Below are positions 46,701 through 58,900 of a stretch of DNA of 64,000 bases, piece after piece. The stretch's first letter is position 1, and every line of letters starts with the position of its first letter. A program made the translations under genes and the position numbers. The notes beneath the pieces are model-generated. The model was not told where the DNA came from, did no database searches, and saw only the letters and a program-made list of their open reading frames with translations. This DNA is from Nereocystis luetkeana (taxonomy: Eukaryota; Sar; Phaeophyceae; Laminariales; Laminariaceae). The stretch covers positions 6,149,676 to 6,213,675 of the forward strand of contig JARUPZ010000025.1 in assembly GCA_031213475.1 (NCBI GenBank), in the 5' to 3' direction.

Positions 46701-49700
46701 TGAAAATTATCCTGGAGAAGGCATGTGACGAATTGAATAAGAGGTCGGTGATTTGGGGGGGGGGCGGGGGCGGGTACTCGATAGGAGAGGCGTACTCGAT
46801 CTCATGCATTGCCGTAGTCGTATGACCATAGACCCTCGCATCCCTGCAATGCCTGGACGAAGCGTCGTGAGGTGTCTGGCGAGTCGCATGAAGGGTGAGC
46901 TGCATCCTACTAAGAACCGCTTGTGAGGCAGACTTGCATATGGATGACAGCTTTAATGAGTATATTTTAATTTCAGGTGCAGCCACTTCCAGATACAGCA
47001 ATGGGAGTACTATTTACCTGCTTCTTCGGTGCCTTATTACCATAAACACTACCAGCGACACGATCAACTCCCTGGTGCAGAGTAAAGGTTGTTCACCTCG
47101 CACAAACGATCTAACGCGACCACCAGCTGTGACCGACCGCCAATTTGTTTTTTTTAACAGTACCCTGGTTGTGTAGCTCGACATGTTGTACAGTGTCATT
47201 GCCAACCGACGCCAACCCAACCTATATATAACGGGGGGGAGAGGGGCGGGGGGGGTAGAAGCGGATCGCTTCGAGCCGGAGGTGAGGTGAAGAAAAGAGG
47301 CCGGGGACGGGAGGGGGGAGGGGGGGAGAGAGATAAACGCCGGGCGCTTTAAACACTTACTTTGATGTTTTTTGTGATCACCCGCGCCTCTGTATGGAAC
47401 AGGCGATGCCGGTGAAAACGAAAACATTCTGCAATAAACACACGCCTCGTATATATAGCATCAGGTGGTTTCTGCTACAAAGTTTAATTTTCTCTTCAAT
47501 CGTGAAATTCGCAGAACAGGCGACCCAGCTTATCGTGTGCATTCTTCATATTTTCACCGATCGTGGTACGAAGCTTTTTTCAATAGCAGATATCTCGCCC
47601 TAGAGAATGCCTCATGCTATTTTTCGAAACCCCCAAAAGTGGTGATGAACTTCTTCCAAACTCTAGTGATTGGGCTGCGCTTTCATGACAGACGGCGACG
47701 GTGACGGTCTAGCGAGACAAACAAAAACAAAGGTGCCGAGTGCGCACCGCCCACCCTCACCTCAAGTTGCCCGGTTGCTGGGGGAGTTCGTACACCATGA
47801 GGGACAGGAGTCGCCCGGAGACGCGAGTGACTGTGCCGAGCGTGAGCCCTCGAAACCGCGGCTTGATGGCCAGCCAGGCCTGCAGCTTGGCGGCCTTGGT
47901 GGCTTCCACCTGTCGCGTCGGTTTGACACGGAAAGAACACATTAAAAAAGCGCGGTGTGGTCCGAAGAGGAGCGCGGGAAGACCAGCATCGGCGCCAGGG
48001 TTGGTGGAGAAAAGCATCCTCACTCACCTCAGAAAGATTGCCACTTGGTGATCTGCACTTTCGCGGCAGAGAGATTTCTGAGCTGTGTGATCTGTATGAT
48101 CTGTATGAGCTGTATATTTGTATGATCTGTATGCTCTGTGTTATCTGTATGATGTGTATGATCTGTATGATCTGTATGATCTGTATGATCTGCATGATAT
48201 AGCTGGTGTTTCCGGGTTGGAGCCGTTTGGTCTGTGCATGATCTGATAAATATTTTCCTGGGTTGGATCTGTACCATACAGATCTTGCACAACCCCCAAC
48301 GGCGTCGGGTGATGAACTAGATCATCCACCGCAGATAGATAGATAGATAGATAGATCATGATAGGTTCGTCCGAGCCGTGTGAACATCGCAGACGCAAAA
48401 CCTGAACACTCCGACAGCAGTAGTACAGCTGTAGCGTACTCTCTTTTCCTCTCTGAGAGTTAAACTCACCACCCTGATTGGGAATATAAGCCATGTTCGA
48501 CATTGATAGCAGAGTTCCAATGGTGTTTATATTAACGTCCACTCTGACCGGGAATATAGGTTCCGTTTTATATTTATATCAGAGCTCCAATGTTTCTTAT
48601 ATTATCGTCCACTGTAACCGGTAATATATGCTCCATTCGATATTCAGACCAGACTCCAACTGTTGCTCATATGGCCGGGAATATAAGATCCATTTCATAT
48701 TTATATCAGAGCCCGAAGGGTGATTATGTTCTGGGTCAGAGATGATATACCACTGTAGGCGCAAATGTAAGAACCGTTCGCGTAAAAATAACAGTACCTG
48801 AGAGGTCTTCATATTTCCGTCCAGCGTGTGTATGTTCTTCGACGCGTTCTACGATAGAAGTAGCACATTTCCGCTAAAATGTTCTCCGAATGACGAGGCT
48901 TCTTAACCCCTTTAGAACCGCAGTCCCGTTTGGGGACAAAACTACTTGAAATTTGACTGGTCTGTCCCCAGAACGGGACTGCGGTTCTAAAAGGGTTAAC
49001 CCAAAATCGTCGTGATGCCAATCTTGTTTCGAAAAGAAGACTTTTTTTGTATTCCTGGGCCGTAAGCTTCTTCGCCGGGATCTTCACCGGGACGCAATTT
49101 TGTTTTTGCTCAGGTCAGTTTTCCGGTGAGGTATGAAGCCCGTTAAGTGAAGAGCCGCCTCAAAAAAATAGGGTGACCCTCTATCTATCGGGAAAAAAAA
49201 TCCTCCTTCACATTATATGTATATTGGTGTTCATCGCAAACAGTTCCAGTCTTTTGGCTAGATTCAAAAAAGAGAAAAAAAAAAAACAAGAAAAAACGCC
49301 ACCATCCTTCCAAAACTCCGACATCCGTACGACGTGACACCCTCGTCAAGGATACACGGGGTGGGGGGAAAAAAAGAAGACGGGGGCGGCACTCGCTAAC
49401 ATGTCGGAATCGAAAACAGACCATGTACGTACGTAGCGGTTTCGGAGTTCAGCCCCTATGTGTATATTTTTGTTCATCACGTTTTTTCTTGCTGTAGTTT
49501 TGTTTCTCTGGTTCTAGTATACCCCCCCCCCCCGCCCCCCCCCCCTAACCCCCGCCTCCCGCCCTCTGCCTAAGGATCACAACGAACGAAAGATGGGGTG
49601 TCGTCGTTTTTGTTAACCCTTTTAGAACCGCAGTCCCGTTCTGGGGACAAACCAGTCAAATTTCAAGTAGTTTTGTCCCCAAACGGGACTGCGGTTCTAA

Positions 49701-51451
49701 AGGGGTTAATAACGTAGCCCGTGTGCCCTCTGTCTGAGGAGTCGGTAGGTTATATTCCGGGGTTCTTCGTTTTACGTATGGCGTAAAAATGTTGGCGGCA
49801 AGGAAGCACGTGAGAGAGGGAGGGAGAGGCCGCCCCCAAAGAAAAAACGGAATATATATATATAGATAGATCGATCGATCTCTCCCTGTGCACCGAAACA
49901 GCGGTTACCCCTCAGCCCGTCCTTCCATGTAGCGGATCAAGCGGGATGATTTACCACCAGCTACATCTTTCTACCGACGCGTTCTACGATAGAGGTAGCA
50001 CATTCCCGTCAAATTTGTTTCTGAAAGACGGGGTTCCTTAACCCTTTTAGAACCGCAGTCCCGTTTTTGGGGACAAACTACTTGAAATTCGACCTGTTTG
50101 TCCCCAGACCGGGACTGCGGTTCTAAAAGGGTTAACACAAAATCGTCGGAATGTCAATCTTGTTTGAAAAAATGACGTTTTCACATACTCGGGCCGTGGG
50201 ATTATTGATCGAGATGTAATTTGATTTTTGCTGATGTCAATTTCCGGTTGAGGTATGGAGCTCCTCAAGTGAGGAGCCTCACAAAAAATATGGTGAACCT
50301 CTATTGTAGAACGCCTCCACCGAATTGAGCGCGACAGCTCGCATCCATCGCTGCTATATATATATTCTTAAACGCGTTCTAGGCCGCAGCAGCAGCAGCA
50401 AGGCGCGAGTTGGCCGAGTCTGTTGTTTTATGCCGTCGCGCTCTACGATAGAGGTACTGTAGCCCATTTCCGCTAAAAATATTTTCTGAATGACGTGGCT
50501 TCTTAACCTAAAATCGTCGGAATGCCAATCTTGTTTCGAAAAATGGCCTTTTGGGATGCATGGGCCATGGGAGTATTCATCGGAGTGCACTTTGATTTTT
50601 GCTGGAGTCAGTTTTGCGGTGACTTACTATTAGTACGGAGCTCCTCGAGTGAGGAAGGAGCCTCAGACAATTAGGGTGAACCACTATGTCATAGAATGCC
50701 TCTGAAGTGCCGAGCGTCTGCAAGTTGGGGTCCAGAGCGGGCTCCAAGCGTAGGTAGCACCCCCCTGGGCGCTGAGGTTTTCCTTCACATACCATATAAC
50801 ACTATCACACCGGGAGATACGATAACACACCCCCTCGGCTGATTTTCACGGCTGGGTTTCCTCCCAAACATGGGGGGAGGGGGGGGGGCACAAACAACGT
50901 GAGCGGCGGCTCTGGGAGGGATTTCGTCGAGAAGGTGGCGAAGATTCATTGCTCGTCGTACTCAGTACGCCCTCCCATTTGTTGAGAAACCCAGCCTTGG
51001 AAATCGTCCGAGGGGGGGGGGGGGGAGAGATATCTTATCACCCAGTGTGATACGGTACAATGATATATCCGTTTTAAGGCCGTGTTGTGGTCGAGCCTGT
51101 TCAAGTCGGGGTATACAGGTCGGGGTATACGGAGGGCTTCAAGCGTACGTAGCTCCCAGGGCCGCTGGCGCGCATGCGCGAACATTTAAAAGACCGTCCG
51201 GTTTAATAAGGCCTTGGCGGAGATAAAGCCGCGGGTAAAAATCGGCGTGTCACCTGAAAAAACCTATATATATATCATATATATATCATATATAATATGA
51301 TATATATACAGTCGGAGTTGGGAGGGGATGATCACTTCAGTCAGTCAAACATAAAGGCTACACTAGGGGCAATACCACGCATTTCGTGGGGCTTGCCGCG
51401 GGCGGTGTTCTTCACACGGGGTGCATCGCTGTATGCACCGGTGGAGCACAC

Positions 51452-51485
<34 letters not shown>

Positions 51486-54400
51486 CATCGCTATGTACGC
51501 GCATCTCCAAAGCCGCGAAGCGAACCCATTCGCAAAAATAGTTCGATCCGCCCACCTCTGCTGTGGGGGTGGCGTGTGCACGTACAGAAGGTTTTTTCCC
51601 CGATATGAAAGGTAATACAAAAAAGGTCGATCTGACGTCGGGGGGGGCAAATTCTTATCCTGATGCCGCCTGTTGAGGACGGGCGACGTTTTTTCTTGGC
51701 TTACCCCTTTTAGGACTGCAGTCTCATTTTGGGGACAATTGGGGACAAATTACTTGGAATTTGAGTGCCTTATCCCCACACCGGGACCGGAGTTCTAAAG
51801 GGCTTAAGCGATGAGATTCGGTACCTTGATTCATCTATTTTTTTCACTACCGAAGTTGTTGTTTTTTTTATGAGAGCGGACACGCCCTGCCACTCTCTCC
51901 TGTCTGCTCTGCTCTGTCACGGGGGACCACATAGTAAATAGGACCTACGGTACACACAAAAACTATATATTTACGTATTTTTACTAACAATACTTGGTCC
52001 TGTTTTACCATGGTCCCCCGTAGTAGGCTGGTCCGCAGAAAGCCAACGGAGCTCTCATTTGCATTCGCCCCCACCCTGACGTTCATGATCTAAGGCCTTT
52101 CGACAGGACCGATAAGGGAGTGTATTTCCTGACCTACCTGATCTAAATGTACTATTAACAATAGCCCATATTGCCGGGTGCGCACGATACAGCCTGCATA
52201 ACCTACGACATGTCTCCTCTGGGGTTAGATCGGCACAAGACAGACCCTACCGATAACGGCTAACCCCCCCCCCCCCCCCCCCCCCCCGCCGCCCCGCACC
52301 TGCCGAAGCTCTTCTTTGTACTCGCCCATCCTGACGCTGAAGGCGTTGACCCTGACCTTGCCCCCCGGCCTCGTCCCCGCCCCCTCGCCAGCGACGCCGC
52401 TGCCTTCCGCAAGTATTTTCGTCCGCCTACTCCGCTTTCCCTCGCCCCCCAGTTCACGCCCTGCCAAAAAACAAAAATATCAGGTGAAGGGATATGAGAG
52501 CGTGGCAAGTGTTCAAGACAGAATTGGTTCAAGCGACGCAGGGATGATATTGAGAACGCTCGGGGGGGACGGGGGGGGAAGGGGGGGAAGGGGGAGGGAG
52601 GGTGTACTCGATATCGTGAACGGTCTGTAGTCGGATGGCCATAGACTCTCGCACCCTTGCATTGCCGGCCGGGACGGAGTTCTTTGGGCTTTCACCGACC
52701 AGGCGAGAGGCATTACTTTCACCCAGCGCGAAGGGAAACGCGAGGTGTTGGGCGAGTCATCCTACTAAGAACCGCTTGTGAGGCGGACTTGCATATGGAT
52801 GACAGCTTCAATGAGTTAATTTAATTTCCGGTGTAGGCATTTTCAGAGACAGCAATGGGAGTACTATGTAACTGCCTCTTGGGTGTCTTACCTTGAACAC
52901 TACGTGATACGATCAATTCCCTTGTGCGGAGTAAAGGTTATTTTCCTCGCACGAATGATCTAACTCGACAACCAGCTGTGGGCGACCGTCTAAACAACAA
53001 ACAAACAGACAAACAAACGGTACCCCGGTTGTCTAGCTCACGCAGTGAGCGGCGTGTTTTACAGTGTCGTTGCCAACCGACGCCAACCCAACCTATATAA
53101 CATAGGGGGGGGGGGGGGGATAGGGGGGGCGGGGGGGGGGTCATAGGGATTCACGGCCGACCGTGGTGGTGACAGACAACGCTCGAAAAGCTATTAAATC
53201 GCTCATCAGACGCCCGTCCGCCGTCCGGTGCCCCGCAAACGGCGCATAGCGATAGTATTACGGAGGACCATAGTAAATAGAACCAAATATTGTAAGTAAA
53301 AATCGGTAAATTTATAGCTTTTTGTGTGCACCGTAGGTCCTATTTACTATGGTCCCCGGTAGTAGTGCAGCGATACGGGTAAGCTCAGTTTGGCCGAACT
53401 ACTTTCGATGTTATGGGGTCTGTGAAGAGGGGTAGGATTACCGTAGGAATGGGAGTAAACGCCCTCCCCACCCCTCGCCCCCCCTCCCCTCTCCTCTCTC
53501 CCCCCGGACCGACTCTTAGAGCTCGACATCTCCACAGCGCCGAAAAGCCTCTGAGGGTGGCGTCGGAGCAATCTCCTTGAGGGCAGTCCGAAAACGTGTC
53601 GTTTGGTACTATTACGGGGAACCATAGTAAATAGGACCCAAGAATGTTAGTAAAAACAGTGAAATATACAGGCTTTTGTCTCTACCGCAGGTCCTATTTA
53701 ACGTGGTCCCCCGCAATATCACCTTCTTTATTACGGAATATCGAGATAGGGGATTAGACTCACCTAATCACGGTGCATAGCTGCTGCATTTTTCTGCCTG
53801 AGGGGGCAAGAGGAAAAACGAAAAGTAACGCCTCCCACTACGAACAATATAGCAGAAACGGGGATGCCATGACAGCCCCATCCCTCGCAGAGGAGGTACC
53901 GCTGGAATCCTCCCTCTGCGTTTCAGAACATGTTTTGTTGTATCAGTCGGGGAATGTGTTCGTTTGTTTGTTTGTTTGTTCGTTTGTTTTGTTCGTTCGG
54001 CTGTTTGTTTGTTTGTTTGTTTGTTTGTTTGTTTGTTTGTTTGCGTGTTTGTTTGTTTGTGTGTTTGTTTGTTTGTTTGTTTGTGTGTTCGTTTGTGTGT
54101 TTGTTTGTTTGTTTGTTTGTTTGTTATTTCGTTTGATTGTTTGTTTGGTAGTTTGTTTGCTCCTTCGCGTGTGTTTGTGAGTTTGTTTGTTTCTTCGACT
54201 ATTTGTAATTTTTTCATTTTTGTTTCTTCGCTTTGTTTATTTTGTTGCTAGCGTTGTTTGTTCGTTCATCTGCTTGTCTGCGTGTTTCGTTTTGTCTGTT
54301 TGTTCGTTCGTTTCCTCGTTTCTTCGCTCTCGTTCCTTCGTTTGTATGTTCGTTCGTATGCTTCCGTTTTCCCATCCCATTCATCATCTCCGCCCCCCTT

Positions 54401-55874
54401 ATTTTCCCCCCTCATCCCTACAAGAAAGACCTAGCCTGGGCAAGCCTGAGATTCTTACGGGGGCACCATCTTGAAACGACCTTGAGCATAGGCTACTATT
54501 ATATAGGATTTAGTGTAGAGTTCACCACTGAGCCGTTTTTCTTAACCCAATTCTCTTAACGTTCTCCAAAAAGTGGGCATTCTGGCCTTAACGGGCACTT
54601 TCTTAATCAAGAGATCCGGGATCGCACAGTAGGCTCTCATTCTTACCGGCCAATTTAACATACCACTCTGTCCCAAAATATATCGACCGCTTACATCGAT
54701 TGTATATACGAAAACGAACCTAAAAAATCGGGGCAGTGTGGCACAACTCTCGGCCGAAATATAAGGTCCGTTCAGCGTTTAAAACCGCGGTCCCGTCATG
54801 GGGATAGAGCACACAAATTTCAAGTAGGTTGTCCCCAAAACGGGACTGCGGTCCTAAAAGGGTAATCATGAACACCGAGCGGTCCTTATGTCTATCAAAA
54901 CCAAGCCTCGGATAGAGACGTGCCAACCCCCCCCCCCCCCCCTACCTACTAGATAGATGGTGGCCACAGGCGGCCAAACAGGAAGGGGATAAGATTAGAC
55001 AAAAAAAATGTAATATATGGAAACAACGTATTGAGCGCCCAATTGTTGGAGGTTGTCTCTATTAGGAGTAGGAACGGTGCTCTGTCTCGAAAGGGATGCG
55101 TGGTCAATGGTCAGATGACTAAGGCAATCAACAAATGAGTACGCTCCCTCCCCCCCCCCCCCCCCTGGCATGCAGCACGCCTAAAAAGCGAAAACAGGTG
55201 TCACTCACAACGGATTCATAAGGAAATGTCGTCAGTATTTTCATTCTCCACACTTATTATAAAACGACAGCTGCTGCTGCTGTGATGGGATAGAGGGATT
55301 TCGTCCCATCTCGTCATCTCTCCAAGCTCTCGTATGTGGAATACTTCGATCGCGCGTGCTACGGATTTTGTCTGGCCTCCTCTTGCGGGGCCATACACTC
55401 CGTACGTGAGGAAGATCAAAATCTGAAGCTGCAGAATTCAAGGGGTGGGTGTGTCCACGTTCTTTGAAAATCAAACAAAAAAGAAGCACATGTACCCGCA
55501 GGTAGCACGTGGCCTGTTGCGAGTGAGAAAAACACCTTCTTTACATATCCGTCCCACACCTTTGGTCCCTCGAATATCCCGCGACTCCTTCGGAGAGGTG
55601 AAGGGTGGAAAGTTTGGCCGAGGAGAAGAAGAAGAAGACGCCAAAGGGCCGCCCTCCGAGAAGTCCCCAGTGGTGGTGCCCGGCCGCCCCCCTTCGGCAG
55701 GCGCAGGCGGCCTCGCCCCATCATCCGCAGCCGCGTCGTCCGTTGCGAGGTCGACGAGGTTGTGTGCGCCGCTGACGCGCAGCAGCTGGAGGACCCAGAC
55801 GGCGCGCTCGTCCGGCACTGCCCGTGCCGGGCCGCTGCTGCAGGCGCTGTTCCCGTGGCTTCTCTTTGAGCCCA

Positions 55875-55956
<82 letters not shown>

Positions 55957-58900
55957 TGCTCTTGCCGCTGCTGCTCCTGCTCCTGCTGCTGCTGCTCCTG
56001 CTGCTGCGGCTGCTGCTGATCCTGCCGATGCTGCTGCAGTTGCTGCTGCTGCAGCTGGGTTGTCCTCAAAACCTCGCGACCGTGAACGAACCCCCCTCCT
56101 CCGTTCCTCGAACTCCATCCCTTCCAGCTCCCCGCCTGCGGCGACCGCCAGAGCCAAGCCATTGGAGGCGCCACTGCTGCTGCTGCCGCCACCGTGACTG
56201 GTTTTAGATCCCGCTCCTTCTTGTGCTGCTGCTGGTGCTGGTACTGAAGCGACGAAGGCTGCTGCAGGGCTCTCAGAAGCTCGCGAACCTGAACCCCCGC
56301 TCACCCCGCCGCCCCCTCCCAGCTCCACCCCATCCAGTCCCACTTTCCCCGCGTGCGTCGGATCATTCTTGGAAGATTCTTCTTCTCCTTCTTCCGCCGT
56401 TTCAAGCTGAGCAATGGTTGAATCGTCGGGAGGAGCGATCACGTCCTCCGGAAAAATCTCGTGATTTTCTTCTTCTTCTTCCGCCGTTGTTCCAAGCAGA
56501 GCAACGGTGGAAACATCGGGAGCGATCCCTTCTTTGGGAACGTTCTCGGAATATTCTTCTTCTTCCGCCGTCGTTTCACGCGGAGCAATGGTCGAACCAT
56601 CGCAAGGGATAGGGAACGGGGAGGAGGAGGAGGAGGAGGAGGAGGAGGAAAAGGAGGAGGGGAAGCTTGACCGGCGTATCGGAGAGGAGACCGGACTTTT
56701 TTTCCCGTCCGATGTTTCCCTGAGTTCCCAGTGGACGTCGTAGTCCTCCTCGCGGCGCTTGTGTAGACACCACCACGGCTCTCGGTCTGAGTAGTGATGC
56801 TGCCTCAGGCGCACTCCGTCTGGAGATACGGAGCATGCCTCCTGGAGAAAACACGTTGAGCACACGTCGGCCGACCGATACAGATCGGATCAAGATTCGA
56901 CAAAAATAAATCGACGAGCACAGAGTGGTGGGAAATCTGTGAAACTCTTTTATGCGCGGCAAAAATGAAGCCAAATGCCGGGGGGGCGGGGGGGGGGGGG
57001 GGGTACTCGATAGGAGATATGTACTCGATCTCATGCATGGCCGTACGGGGGGGGGGGGGGGGGGTGCTCGATAGGAGATATGTACTCGATCTCATGCATG
57101 GCCGTAGGGCGGGGGGGGGGGGGGGGGGGTGCTCGATAGGAGATAGATACTCGATCTCATGCGTGGCCGTAGTCGTATGACCCTAGACCATAGACCATAG
57201 ACCCCCGCATCCCTACAATGCCGGGACGGGGCGTGTCGGGTTTTCACCGACCAGGCAGACATTGCTTGCACCAAGCGCGAAGCGCCGTGAGGTGTTGGGC
57301 GAGTCGCATGAAGGGTGAGCTGCATCTTACTATGAACCACTTCAGAGGCAGACTTTCTTGCATATGGATGACAGCTGCAATGAATTACTTTAATTTCCGG
57401 CGTGGACACTTCCAGAGACAGCAGCGGGGATACTATGTAACCGCATCGTGGGTGCCTCATCACATACACAATACGTGATACGATCATCCCCCTTGTGTGG
57501 GGTAAATGCTCCCCCCGCAGAAAAATGATCTAACTCGACAGTCAGCCGTGGTAACCGCCAAAAACAAAACAAAAAAACGGTACCCTGGCTGTCTATGTAG
57601 CTCACGCAGTGAGACGCGTGTTTTTCAGCGTTGTTGACACCCGACGCCAACCCAACCTATATACCAGGTATATATATATATATAATATAGGGAGACAATG
57701 GGGGAGGGGGGAGACACCCGCGACCACCCGCAAGTCGTCCGGAGAGCTGGAAAGTTAAAGGGATTGTAAAAAACGAAAAATGAATATAGAAACATAATAC
57801 TATCTTACAGTAGATAGGCTACCGTAAAGTAGATTCTATCCTGACAATACGACATTTGGTGCGTGATCTATATACACACAGATCTAACCTCAGGGAAACA
57901 TCTCCTAATGCGTGTAGACGACGCAGATCGGTATGGCTCCGACCTGGAGGACATGAACTAGATCATACAGATGATGAATCTCTCCCCTTTCTTCCCTGAC
58001 AGATCGAGATCATGAGGTGGAAATCTCATGGTCTGTCTCCGATACGTGTGTGTGTCAATGCTCCTGTATATACAGGCGGCAACTTCTTGCGTGCATGCTT
58101 TGAGTTAACAGACGAGCGGGTGCTCCGCTCTCCAACGGCAGACCCTTAACGAATCTCAAACTCACGAATTGTCAACCCCTCTAGAGAAACGGCAAAACGC
58201 CGATTTTCGTGAGGGACAAGGGTAACCGCTTCTGGAATTCGTGTGGGTTGATTTTTCCACGGGTGTAAAGCCATACCAGGTAGGGTACAAGGAGCATTCT
58301 TGCTCACCTCAGTCTCCAGGGTATACTGGAAGAAGAGCATCTTCACGAACTCCTCCACCATCTCCCCCTTCCTCCCCACCACCATTTTTTCTGGGTCATC
58401 GGAGAACAGCCGTTTCAGGTCCTCAACGGACACATGCAGGCGACACCTGGAAACAGGTACACGCGAAAAACGGGAGGTCAGACGGGAGACGGGCACACGC
58501 ATTGGGCTAGGGTTGGATATCGTATCAAACGTTTTCAATATATCTCTGCTGCCAGTTTTGTTTTTCTCCCCATTTCATATATCCGCCCCTCTTCGTTTCT
58601 CATAGTACGGGGGACCATAGTAAATAGGACCAAATGTCGTTCGTAAAAATAGGTGGATATATTGGTTTTTGCGCGTACCGTACGTCCTACCAGGTATTCA
58701 ATATGGTCCCCCGTAATATGTATTACTCTGTGTTACCATGTAATACACTGTATTACCATGTATTACTCTGTGTTACTCTGTATTACCATATATTACTATG
58801 TATTACTCCGTATTACTGCCAGGTACGTATTGCTCTGTATTACTATATAATATAATGTATAACCACCAGCTATGTTTTAGTGTGTGTTTCTACGTGTTAG

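Noticed and set aside
53768..54559. Cys/Leu/Phe- and Lys/Thr-rich open frames
   Set aside because: By-products of the (TTTG)n microsatellite.
55216..55435. Possible extra exon (FLTYGVYGPARGGQTKSVAR)
   Set aside because: It has an acceptor-like CTTCAG, but no good donor, and its phase does not fit between exon 4 and exon 5. Left out of the model, though it may be alternative.
55416..56192. Poly-Gln frame on the minus strand
   Set aside because: The alternative frame (exon 4) has protein-level repeats, non-repetitive coding text on both sides of the array and matching splice phases. The Gln frame has none of these.
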